Source of the DNA: an uncultured Lachnospiraceae bacterium
GTDB lineage: Bacteria > Bacillota > Clostridia > Lachnospirales > Lachnospiraceae
Direction of reading: 5' to 3'
DNA length: 64,000 bases
Assembly: GCA_902775895.1 (NCBI GenBank)
Contig: CACYNO010000007.1
Location: 1-64,000, forward strand
Of the stretch, positions 54,160 through 61,862 are shown piece by piece (the stretch's first letter is position 1; each line of letters opens with the position of its first letter). The notes below the pieces were generated by a model. That model was not told the DNA's origin, searched no databases, and worked only from the letters and a program-made list of their open reading frames with translations. A program made the position numbers and the translations under genes.

Positions 54160-55461
54160 ATGGAAAAATATTACCAGAAAGATATAGAATGTGCTTCACC
54201 GGAGCAGATAAAAAAATGGCAGGATGAAAGGCTTGTGGCCCAGGTAAAGCATGTATGGGATAATGTGCCCTATTACAAAAAGATGATGGAGGATGCGGGA
54301 GTAAGTCCTGAGGACATCAAGGGACGTGACGACCTGCATAAGCTGCCCTTTATTACAAAGGCCGATCTTCGTGAGAACTATCCGGATAAGCTGGTTGCAG
54401 TACCTCTTAAGGATTGTGTGAGGATACAGTCCACCTCAGGTACCACAGGTAAAAGAGTGGTTGCTTACTATACGCAGGATGACATAGATCTTTGGGAAGA
54501 CTGCTGTGCCAGAGCGCTTGTTGCGGCCGGTGCCACAAACGAGGACGTGGTCCAGGTTTCTTACGGATACGGACTTTTTACCGGCGGTCCGGGGTTAAAC
54601 GGCGGAAGCCACAAGGTGGGAAGTCTTACCATACCTACATCTTCCGGAAATACGGAGCGCCAGATAATGTTCATTAACGATCTTAAGGCTACGGTCCTTT
54701 GCTGTACACCGTCATATGCGGCATATCTGGGAGAGTCCATGAAAGAAAAGGGGATGAGACCGGAGGATATCCCTCTTAAGGCAGGTATCTTCGGTGCGGA
54801 GGCCTGGAGCGAGGAGATGCGCCGAGACATTGAGAATACCCTTGGAATAAAGGCACATGATATATACGGTCTTACGGAACTGAGCGGTCCGGGGGTTGCA
54901 TTTGAGTGCAGTGCCCAGGCAGGTATGCACGTAAACGAAGACCACTTCATCGCTGAGGTGGTTGACCCGGATACGGGAGAACCTTTGCCGGACGGTGAAA
55001 AGGGAGAACTTGTATTTACATCTATTACAAAAAAAGCATTTCCCCTTATAAGATACAGGACAAGGGATATCTGTATCCTTTCCCGTGAGAAATGCTCCTG
55101 CGGACGTACCCATATTAAAATGAGCAAGCCTCTGGGAAGAACCGATGACATGCTGATCATAAGAGGTGTTAATGTGTTCCCGTCCCAGATAGAAACAGTT
55201 CTATTAAAGGCAGGATATCAGGCTAATTACCAGATTATAGTTGACCGTGTGAATAACGCGGATACTCTTGACGTGCATGTGGAGATGACACCGGAGATAT
55301 TCACTGACAATCTCGGTGAGATAACCGACAGACAAAAGGAGCTTGTAGAAGCACTTCGATCGATGCTTGGCATCAAGGCCGATGTAACGCTTGTTGCACC
55401 GAAGTCTATCATAAGATCCGAAGGGAAAGCCGTCCGGGTAATCGATAACCGTAAAATTTAA
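54160..55461 (+). CDS. paaK: Phenylacetate-CoA ligase
   Basis: This is a 433-aa acyl-adenylate-forming ligase of the PaaK group: the AMP-binding loop STSGTTGKRVVAYYT (about residues 91-105), YGYGLFTGGPGLNGGSHKVG, IYGLTELSGPG (about 237-247), LIRYRTRDI and the C-terminal KSIIRSEGKAVRVIDNRK lysine region. It activates phenylacetate or indoleacetate to the CoA thioester. Run in reverse with IorAB, it can make ATP from aryl-acetyl-CoA, as in anaerobes that ferment aromatic amino acids. AGGAGA lies 11 bp before the ATG. Confidence 0.93.
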   Translation: MEKYYQKDIECASPEQIKKWQDERLVAQVKHVWDNVPYYKKMMEDAGVSPEDIKGRDDLHKLPFITKADLRENYPDKLVAVPLKDCVRIQSTSGTTGKRVVAYYTQDDIDLWEDCCARALVAAGATNEDVVQVSYGYGLFTGGPGLNGGSHKVGSLTIPTSSGNTERQIMFINDLKATVLCCTPSYAAYLGESMKEKGMRPEDIPLKAGIFGAEAWSEEMRRDIENTLGIKAHDIYGLTELSGPGVAFECSAQAGMHVNEDHFIAEVVDPDTGEPLPDGEKGELVFTSITKKAFPLIRYRTRDICILSREKCSCGRTHIKMSKPLGRTDDMLIIRGVNVFPSQIETVLLKAGYQANYQIIVDRVNNADTLDVHVEMTPEIFTDNLGEITDRQKELVEALRSMLGIKADVTLVAPKSIIRSEGKAVRVIDNRKI

Positions 55462-55525
55462 TACTTAGTGAAGTAATACAAAACAGGACGTCTTGCCGTC
55501 CGGGTAATTGATAACCGAAAAATCT
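55430..55525 (+). repeat. Imperfect direct repeat of the paaK 3' end
   Basis: A 30-bp stretch at 55430-55459 (the last codons of paaK) recurs at 55496-55525 with 3 or 4 changes, 66 bp downstream. The second copy still reads LAVRVIDNRKI and a stop. It is probably what is left of a second paaK gene after deletion between tandem copies. Confidence 0.75.
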
Positions 55526-55531
55526 GATAAC

Positions 55532-55954
55532 ATGATATACGAAACAAACGAAAGAAACGAAACTTTTGAACTTGGAAAAAAGTTAGCTGAAAGAGCAGTC
55601 TCCGGAGACATATATTGTCTATCCGGAGACCTTGGTGCGGGAAAGACTGCCTTTGCCCAGGGCTTTGCGAAAGGACTCGGTGTCACGGAGGACGTGACAA
55701 GCCCCACATTTACCATACTTTGCGTTTATGAGAGCGGAAGGCTGCCCTTATATCATTTTGATGTGTACCGTTTTGAGGATGCCTTTGAACTGGAAGACAT
55801 AGGAGGAGACGAGTACCTTTACGGTGATGGTGTGTGTCTTATCGAATGGTCAGAAAAGATAAAGGAGTATCTTCCCGTAAAAGTAAAGAATGTGATCATA
55901 AAAAAAGATATTTTAAAAGGCGAAGACTACAGGATAATAGAAACGGACTTTTAG
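55532..55954 (+). CDS. tsaE: TsaE, t6A synthesis ATPase
   Basis: This is a 140-aa P-loop protein that activates the TsaBD complex making N6-threonylcarbamoyladenosine in tRNA. It has Walker A CLSGDLGAGKTAFAQGFA (about residues 28-45), SPTFTILCVYES (about 58-69), HFDVYRFED and LIEWSEKI. ATG 55532 is the best start by homology, but no good ribosome binding site precedes it. The paaK remnant lies just upstream. tsaB-rimI starts 3 bp after its stop. Confidence 0.92.
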   Translation: MIYETNERNETFELGKKLAERAVSGDIYCLSGDLGAGKTAFAQGFAKGLGVTEDVTSPTFTILCVYESGRLPLYHFDVYRFEDAFELEDIGGDEYLYGDGVCLIEWSEKIKEYLPVKVKNVIIKKDILKGEDYRIIETDF

Positions 55955-55957
55955 TAA

Positions 55958-57067
55958 ATGTACATTTTAGGGATCGAAAGCTCTTCTTCCGTTGCATCTG
56001 TCTGCATAACAAAAGACGGAGTACCGGTAGCAGAGTACACGACAAATATAAGTAAAAATCATTCTGCGACACTTCTTCTCATGGTAGAGGAGGTGTTTAA
56101 AAGTACGCAGTTAAAGGTGTCGGACATGGATCATATAGCAGTCTCTACAGGCCCCGGGTCATTTACGGGGCTCAGGATCGGGATCGCTACCGTAAAGGGA
56201 CTTGCCTTTGCGCATGATATAAAGACTGTTGCTGTATCTTCACTTGAGGCCATTGCCATGAACGTGCCAGTGGAGGATGTTTTTATCTGTCCCCTTATGG
56301 ATGCAAAAAGAGAAAGGGCTTTTTGCGGCATATATGAATACGCAGCAGGAAAGATGCAGCCGGTATTAAAAGATACGGTGATGGAGTATGACGCTCTCGT
56401 AGAGCATCTTGAAAAATACGAGAAAAAAGTCATGTTTCTGGGGGATGCTGTGGATATCATAAAAGAAAAGGTGAGCGGAGAAAAGTTCATGTTCGCTCCG
56501 GAACACATCAGGATGCCCAGGGCAGCGGGAGTGGCGGCGGCGGCACTGTCAAAGATAGAGGCAGGGGAAGTATCATCATCTGCCGGACTTTTGCCTGAGT
56601 ATCTGTCCGAATCCCAGGCTGAAAGGAACAGGTTTAGGAGGATGAAGCCTGAAGATGCGGAAGCGGTTGCGCGTATTGAAAAAGACTCGATACCGCATCC
56701 ATGGTCTGAAAAGTCTTTTAAGGAGTCCCTTGAAAACCCGGATGCTTTTTTTGCGGTATGCGAAAGCGGCGGTTCCGTAAAGGGATATGCGGGGATGTAT
56801 ATATCCGGACCCGAGGCTGAGATAACCAACGTGGCGGTGGATAAGGATTTCCGTCACGGAGGCATAGGTCATGGCATAGTAAAATACCTCATTGATGAAG
56901 GGGAAAAGATCGGTGTCGATACTTTTTTCTTAGAGGTAAGAAAGAGCAATGAAGCGGCCATCGGTCTTTATGAAAAGATCGGTTTTAAGGCTGTGGGAGA
57001 GCGAAAAGATTTTTATTCAGATCCCAAAGAAGACGGGATCGTAATGCAATATTTGAAGGAGCAATAA
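55958..57067 (+). CDS. tsaB: TsaB-RimI fusion protein
   Basis: This is a 369-aa fusion. Residues 1 to about 225 are TsaB, the partner of TsaD in t6A synthesis (ILGIESSSSVASVCI, STGPGSFTGLRIGIATVKGL, PLMDAKRERAF). Residues about 228-369 are a GNAT acetyltransferase of the RimI type (RRMKPEDAEAVARIEKD, HPWSEKSFKESL, ITNVAVDKDFRHGGIGHGIV, LEVRKSNEAAIGLYEKIGF), which acetylates ribosomal protein S18 in other bacteria. The two genes are usually adjacent, and fusions occur in Clostridia. It lies in the tsaE-tsaB/rimI-rnz-tsaD-ispD cluster. Confidence 0.93.
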   Translation: MYILGIESSSSVASVCITKDGVPVAEYTTNISKNHSATLLLMVEEVFKSTQLKVSDMDHIAVSTGPGSFTGLRIGIATVKGLAFAHDIKTVAVSSLEAIAMNVPVEDVFICPLMDAKRERAFCGIYEYAAGKMQPVLKDTVMEYDALVEHLEKYEKKVMFLGDAVDIIKEKVSGEKFMFAPEHIRMPRAAGVAAAALSKIEAGEVSSSAGLLPEYLSESQAERNRFRRMKPEDAEAVARIEKDSIPHPWSEKSFKESLENPDAFFAVCESGGSVKGYAGMYISGPEAEITNVAVDKDFRHGGIGHGIVKYLIDEGEKIGVDTFFLEVRKSNEAAIGLYEKIGFKAVGERKDFYSDPKEDGIVMQYLKEQ

Positions 57068-57079
57068 AGGAGTTTTTCC

Positions 57080-57991
57080 GTGTTAGATATAACGTTACTT
57101 GGAACCGGCGGGATGATGCCTCTCCCCGGAAGATGGCTTACATCAATGTATGCCAAATACAATGGAACAGGTTTGCTCATCGATTCCGGTGAGGGTACCC
57201 AGATCGCAATGAAAGAAGCAGGACTCAGTACCCATGATATAGATATCATTTGCTTTACCCATTTCCATGCGGATCATATAAGCGGACTGCCCGGACTTTT
57301 GCTGTCCATAGGAAACGCTGACAGGACAGAAACCATAACCATAATAGGACCAAAGGGATTAAAGAGAGTGGTGTCTTCTTTGAGAGTAGTGGCACCGGAG
57401 CTTCCGTTTGATATAGAACTTAAAGAACTGGAAGGTGAAACGCAGCATTTAAGCATCGGCGGATATGAGTTAGATGCTTTCAAGGTGCTGCACAAGATCA
57501 CATGCTACGGATATTCCCTGAACATCCCAAGGCTCGGCAAATTTAATGCGGACAGGGCAAAGGAACTGGAGATACCTTTAAAGTTCTGGAATAAACTCCA
57601 GCACGGTGAAACAGTTGAGGATGGAGGAAAAGTTTATACTCCCGATATGGTGATGGGAGATGCCAGAAAAGGTCTGAAGGTGACCTATTGCACAGATACC
57701 AGACCGGTGCCTGTGATCGCGGAAATGGCAAAAGATTCGGATATCTTTATCTGCGAGGGTATGTACGGTGATGACTCAAGAGACAACAAGGCCGTTGAGT
57801 ACAAACACATGACTTTTTCCGAGGCAGCAAAGCTGGCGAAAGAAGCGGTTGTTTCGGAGATGTGGCTGACACATTTCAGCCCTGCCCTTATCAGACCGCA
57901 GGATTTTATAAAAAATGCCAAAAAGATATTTCCGAATACAGTCGTCGGAAAATGCGGTATGAGCAGGACCCTGAAGTTTGCGGAGGAGTAA
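57080..57991 (+). CDS. rnz: Ribonuclease Z
   Basis: This 303-aa metallo-beta-lactamase enzyme trims the 3' end of tRNA precursors lacking CCA. It has TLLGTGGMMPLPGRW (residues 4-18), FTHFHADHISGLPGLL (metal site, about 55-70), CTDTRP and LTHFSPALI. The GTG start at 57080 has AAAGGAG 8 bp upstream. The tRNA-Ser gene at 63888 does not encode CCA, so a substrate of this enzyme is in the same window. Confidence 0.94.
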   Translation: MLDITLLGTGGMMPLPGRWLTSMYAKYNGTGLLIDSGEGTQIAMKEAGLSTHDIDIICFTHFHADHISGLPGLLLSIGNADRTETITIIGPKGLKRVVSSLRVVAPELPFDIELKELEGETQHLSIGGYELDAFKVLHKITCYGYSLNIPRLGKFNADRAKELEIPLKFWNKLQHGETVEDGGKVYTPDMVMGDARKGLKVTYCTDTRPVPVIAEMAKDSDIFICEGMYGDDSRDNKAVEYKHMTFSEAAKLAKEAVVSEMWLTHFSPALIRPQDFIKNAKKIFPNTVVGKCGMSRTLKFAEE

Positions 57992-57994
57992 TCT

Positions 57995-58198
57995 ATGGAA
58001 GACTTATTCATTCTAAGAAAAAGCTGCTGCAGCGGCAAAGTATACGGACGTTTTACCCTGGATGGTCTAAAAAAAGAGTTCGGTTACGGCGGTGACGATA
58101 CGATAAAAGACATTAACGATCTTGAACGACGCTTGGTTTCTGATTATAAAGGTTTTGATGTGCCTTATTATATCGAGAAAGTATGTGAGATAGAATGA
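57995..58198 (+). CDS. Unknown 67-aa protein between rnz and tsaD
   Basis: This is a 67-aa protein (start [20 protein letters not shown]) with a Cys pair and an acidic C-terminal half ([14 protein letters not shown]). It is not recognised. GGAGG in the rnz end precedes the ATG by 6 bp, the stop overlaps the tsaD start (ATGA), and the codon pattern matches its neighbours, so translation is likely. Its link to the t6A or tRNA-processing neighbours is a guess from position. Confidence 0.7.
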   Translation: MEDLFILRKSCCSGKVYGRFTLDGLKKEFGYGGDDTIKDINDLERRLVSDYKGFDVPYYIEKVCEIE

Positions 58199-59220
58199 AA
58201 GACAATATTACGATACTGGCGATCGAGAGTTCTTGTGACGAGACGGCTGCCGCAGTTGTTGTAAACGGGCGGGAAGTTTTGTCCAATGTCATCAATTCAC
58301 AGATAGATATTCACAAGACTTACGGTGGAGTGGTTCCTGAGATAGCTTCAAGAAAGCACATAGAAAATATCGATCCGGTAATACGGGCGGCACTGGAAGA
58401 GGCAAAAGTCACACTTGATGATATAGATGCCATAGCAGTTACCTACGGACCGGGCCTTGTTGGAGCGCTCCTGGTGGGAGTTGCCCATGCAAAGGCACTT
58501 GCTTTTTCCTGTGGCAAACCTCTTATTGCCGTCAATCATATAGAAGGTCATATCAGTGCAAATTTTACAGAGCATAATGATCTTGAGCCACCCTTCGGTG
58601 TCCTGGTGGTTTCCGGAGGACATACCTATCTTGCAATGGTAAATGATTACTGCGAATACGAGATAATAGGCAGAACAAGGGATGACGCAGCCGGGGAAGC
58701 TTTTGATAAAGTGGCGAGAGCTTTGGGACTGGGTTATCCGGGAGGCCCCAAGATCGACAAACTTGCAAAAGAGGGTGATCCCGATGCCGTTGATTTTCCA
58801 AGGGCTAACATAGCTGATGCACCCATGGACTTTTCATTTTCCGGACTTAAATCCGCTGTGCTCAATTACCTGAATTCATGCGGGATGCAGGGTACAGAGA
58901 TAAACAAAGCCGATGTTGCAGCGTCCTTTCAGAAGGCGGTGGTGGATGCCATTACAGACAGAGCCATTAAAATGTGCGAAGATAAAGGGATAACGAAGCT
59001 TGCAATAGCGGGAGGAGTGGCGTCAAATTCTTATCTCAGGGAGTCTCTGGAAAATGAATGCGCTAAAAGAAACATAAAGTACTACAGTCCGTCAGTACTT
59101 ATGTGTACTGACAATGCGGCAATGATAGGTTCGGCAGCTTTTTATAAATATATTAAAGGTGAGACTGCCGGGTATGACCTGAACGCCGTGCCGGGACTGG
59201 GACTTACCGGGACAAGATAA
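58195..59220 (+). CDS. tsaD: TsaD, tRNA threonylcarbamoyltransferase
   Basis: This is the 341-aa catalytic subunit of t6A synthesis. It has [15 protein letters not shown] (residues 8-22), [13 protein letters not shown] with the metal-binding His (KHIEN), [22 protein letters not shown] (second metal His pair), [23 protein letters not shown] and [15 protein letters not shown]. It overlaps the 67-aa gene by 4 bp. Together with TsaE and TsaB nearby, it gives all t6A genes except tsaC. Confidence 0.95.
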   Translation: MKDNITILAIESSCDETAAAVVVNGREVLSNVINSQIDIHKTYGGVVPEIASRKHIENIDPVIRAALEEAKVTLDDIDAIAVTYGPGLVGALLVGVAHAKALAFSCGKPLIAVNHIEGHISANFTEHNDLEPPFGVLVVSGGHTYLAMVNDYCEYEIIGRTRDDAAGEAFDKVARALGLGYPGGPKIDKLAKEGDPDAVDFPRANIADAPMDFSFSGLKSAVLNYLNSCGMQGTEINKADVAASFQKAVVDAITDRAIKMCEDKGITKLAIAGGVASNSYLRESLENECAKRNIKYYSPSVLMCTDNAAMIGSAAFYKYIKGETAGYDLNAVPGLGLTGTR

Positions 59221-59231
59221 GGAGCGATGTT

Positions 59232-59936
59232 ATGTCGGAAAAAGTATACGCAGTCATTCCCGCAGGTGGTGTGGGTTCAAGGATGAGATCGGATATACCG
59301 AAGCAGTTCATGGACATCAATGACAGCCCCATGATTTCTTATGTGCTCCGTGCATTTGAGGAAAGCAGGGTTGACGGTATCATCATCGCCGTAAGTGATG
59401 AGTACATAGAATTTTTGGAAAAGATCATAAAAGAGCATGACATCTCTAAGTTTACCTGCTTTGTACAAAACGGAAGTGAAAGGGTTTATTCTGTTAAGAA
59501 CGGACTGGATAAGACATCGGATGAGGATATCGTTCTTATACATGACGCTGCACGTCCAATGGTGACCCCGGAACTTATAAATTCATGTATAGACAGTGTG
59601 AAGAAATACGAAGCCTGTATCGCAGCGGTTCCCGTAAAGGATACCATCAAAGAAGTGTCGGAGGGCGTGATAACAGGCACGCCCGAACGAAGCAGATTAT
59701 TTGCGGCACAGACGCCCCAATGCTTCAGGGTAAAAGTCCTGCGGGATGCATATGGAAAATGGGAAGAAGAAGGGAAGATATTTATTCCTACCGATGACGC
59801 TTCACTGGTGGAGAGATATTCGGATGTACCGGTGAGGATCATCGAAGGGGATGAAAAAAACATAAAAGTGACCACTCCCGGGGATATAAAAGTGGCGGAG
59901 AGCATTTTAAAAGAAGACGATTGTATAAATATGTGA
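59232..59936 (+). CDS. ispD: 2-C-methyl-D-erythritol 4-phosphate cytidylyltransferase
   Basis: This 234-aa enzyme is the third step of the MEP isoprenoid pathway. It has VIPAGGVGSRMRSDIPKQF (nucleotide loop, about residues 8-26), LIHDAARPMVTPELI (about 97-111), AAVPVKDTIKEV and AAQTPQCFRVKVL. AAGGAG lies upstream with TTATG start context. The length is normal. No other isoprenoid genes adjoin. Confidence 0.94.
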   Translation: MSEKVYAVIPAGGVGSRMRSDIPKQFMDINDSPMISYVLRAFEESRVDGIIIAVSDEYIEFLEKIIKEHDISKFTCFVQNGSERVYSVKNGLDKTSDEDIVLIHDAARPMVTPELINSCIDSVKKYEACIAAVPVKDTIKEVSEGVITGTPERSRLFAAQTPQCFRVKVLRDAYGKWEEEGKIFIPTDDASLVERYSDVPVRIIEGDEKNIKVTTPGDIKVAESILKEDDCINM

Positions 59937-59953
59937 ATCTGACCTTTTAAACC

Positions 59954-59981
59954 TTGTCTTACACCCTGTTTTGGGTATAAA
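59954..59981 (+). promoter_or_regulatory. Promoter of the lipoprotein gene at 60077
   Basis: TTGTCT (59954-59959), 16-bp spacer, TATAAA (59976-59981). The leader to the start is about 90 nt. Confidence 0.6.
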
Positions 59982-60076
59982 ATTATAGTTAGGGAGACGA
60001 TAGAAGTATGTAAGTTCTCCCATGTTTTGGGAAATTGCATGTTTACAACAAAAGGTTAATGAACGGAGGATTTGTC

Positions 60077-61003
60077 ATGAAGAAGAAGAGTTTTATTACA
60101 ATAGGTGCAGCAGCGATCGCAGTTGCGGGAGTACTTGCAGGTTGCGGAGGCGGAGCGGGAACACAGACTACTACGGCAAAAAGCAGTTCTGATGCAACAA
60201 TAGAGACTGTTGAAGAAGTGACTGCACAGAGCATTGCAAAGACGGTTTCCGAAAAAATGGATGAAGTAAAGTCATATTCATTTGACGGTGAGACAAAGAT
60301 GAATTATGCAGTATCAGCAAGCGGAACTGATATGTCTGTGAAGATGGATATGAAGCTCAATGGTGAAGGTGTTGTTGAGTCCAAGCAGGTTCATATGAAT
60401 GCTGATATGGATATGGAAATGCTCGGACAGGAGATCAAAGTAAAGTCTGAAGCTTATGCGGTTGAAGAAGACGGTAAATACGTTGTTTACACAAAAAGTG
60501 AAGGAAGCGGTGTAGAAGAAGGCTGGACAAAGCAGGTGACTGACACAAAGATTGAATTTGACAAGTTGAACAATCTGAGTGTTTACAAACAGATCGCCGA
60601 TGGAAATATCGAGGCCGTTCTTACGGAAGGTGAGAAGATAAACGGCAAAGACGTTTACAAGATCACTGCTAAGATCCCGGGTGAGATCTTCCAGGAAACC
60701 TTCACGGCTCTTGGAAGTGACAGCACATCTCAGTTCAGCACCATTGACTTCTCTGCGGCTTCAGCAAACTGTGAACTTTATGTATACAAAGATACAGGCT
60801 TTCCTGCAAGAACATATATGGATGCCAAAGAATACGGAGATAGTATCTTTAAGCAGGCTGCATCACAAACCGGAAGTGCGGACAATATCGCGGTCAGCGT
60901 TGATGATTTTTTTGTAGATGTTACAATGGATAATTACAATGCTATTGATAAGATCGAGATACCTGCAGATGTAAAAGAAAGTGCAAAGGAAGTTACAGAG
61001 TAA
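60077..61003 (+). CDS. Lipoprotein of the DUF6612/LppX-like fold
   Basis: This is a 308-aa lipoprotein with lipobox LAGC (about residues 19-22), then Gly/Thr-rich linker and a domain of alternating beta strands (SYSFDGETKMNYAVSASG; VVESKQVHMNADMDMEML; YKITAKIPGEIFQETF). This pattern fits the LolA/LppX-like half-barrel DUF6612 proteins of Firmicutes, whose ligand is unknown. GGAGG lies 6 bp before ATG 60077. It is a single gene ended by a long hairpin. Confidence 0.8.
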   Translation: MKKKSFITIGAAAIAVAGVLAGCGGGAGTQTTTAKSSSDATIETVEEVTAQSIAKTVSEKMDEVKSYSFDGETKMNYAVSASGTDMSVKMDMKLNGEGVVESKQVHMNADMDMEMLGQEIKVKSEAYAVEEDGKYVVYTKSEGSGVEEGWTKQVTDTKIEFDKLNNLSVYKQIADGNIEAVLTEGEKINGKDVYKITAKIPGEIFQETFTALGSDSTSQFSTIDFSAASANCELYVYKDTGFPARTYMDAKEYGDSIFKQAASQTGSADNIAVSVDDFFVDVTMDNYNAIDKIEIPADVKESAKEVTE

Positions 61004-61025
61004 AATTTCAGACAGTAATATGATG

Positions 61026-61080
61026 ATACCCTAACGGGTGTGGTTTCTAAAGTTTGTTTAGAAATAACCCTTTAGGGTAT
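61026..61080 (+). terminator. Long hairpin, probable terminator, just before thpR
   Basis: Nested complementary blocks, ATACCCTAA with TTAGGGTAT, GGGT with ACCC, and TTTCTAAA with TTTAGAAA, form a stem of about 21 bp with small bulges and a 5-nt loop (GTTTG), followed by ATTTTAAT. It lies 20 bp before the thpR start, so thpR is transcribed by readthrough or from a promoter inside it. Confidence 0.7.
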
Positions 61081-61100
61081 ATTTTAATGGGTTGAAGTAT

Positions 61101-61604
61101 ATGAGACTTTTTATTGCGATCAATTTTAACGAAAAAATCCTTGATGCACTTACGGGATTTCAGGAAGAGATGAAGATACATGGTGTAAAAGGAAACTTTA
61201 CAAAAAGGGAGAATCTGCATCTTACCCTGGCTTTTATCGGGGACTACGGTAATCCTGATAAAGTGCTTGATGCTATGGAACAGGTTTCCTTTGAACCTTT
61301 TGACATCAGCCTTTCCGGTGTGGGGAGCTACGGCGACCTTTTCTGGGCGGGGCTATCGGAGAACCCGAAGCTTGCAGCATATGTGAAGCGTCTGAGAAAG
61401 GAACTGGCTGAGCATGGCATACCCTTTGACAGGAAAAGATTTTCGCCCCATATAACCCTTATAAGAAGAGCAGAATATAAAGGAGGGGAGATGATCCCCG
61501 TGACTGAAGCTCCGAAAGGTCATATGAAAGCAGCCAATATTTCACTTATGAAGTCTGAGCGCGGCAAACAGGGGATGATATATACAGAAATCGGGAGCTT
61601 TTAA
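61101..61604 (+). CDS. thpR: RNA 2',3'-cyclic phosphodiesterase (ThpR/LigT)
   Basis: This 167-aa 2H phosphoesterase carries the two His motifs HLTLAFIG (about residues 43-50) and HITLIRR (about 124-130). The start RLFIAINFNEKILDAL is typical. Members hydrolyse 2',3'-cyclic phosphates on RNA ends, and their biological role is unclear. ATG 61101 has only a weak site. A TTG at 61092 could serve instead. Confidence 0.9.
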   Translation: MRLFIAINFNEKILDALTGFQEEMKIHGVKGNFTKRENLHLTLAFIGDYGNPDKVLDAMEQVSFEPFDISLSGVGSYGDLFWAGLSENPKLAAYVKRLRKELAEHGIPFDRKRFSPHITLIRRAEYKGGEMIPVTEAPKGHMKAANISLMKSERGKQGMIYTEIGSF

Positions 61605-61612
61605 AAAAGACA

Positions 61613-61829
61613 GCGACCTGTTTATCTTTCCGAACATTAGAAGGCAACCCGAAGAATTAAAGACCGGTCAGATCGTTTACAAAGGTCAAGCATAGCTGCA
61701 AGTTTGTTTTTCTGATAGTAAGATCAAAAATGCAGCATTTATGCTTGAACTTTGTGTTTAAACGAGCTGACCGGTCTTAAAATTCTTCAGGGTTGGATTC
61801 TACAGTTCGGAAAGGTAAATCATGGTCGC
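61613..61829. repeat. 217-bp inverted-repeat element, copy 2
   Basis: Two arms of roughly 90 bp are nearly reverse complements, from GCGACC (61613-61618) to GGTCGC (61824-61829). Matching blocks include CTTTCCGAAC, GAAGAATT, AAGACCGGTCAG and TCAAGCATA..TGCA. Blocks TTTCC, TAGAA, AAGACCG and AAGCATA occur in the same order in the element at 34822-35099, so the two are related. This copy lacks the GGGACGG ends and the central terminator. It fills the space between thpR and htpG, encodes nothing, and its RNA would fold as one long hairpin. Confidence 0.8.
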
Positions 61830-61862
61830 GGACGTACCTGCGTTCCGGATTAAAATTATCAA

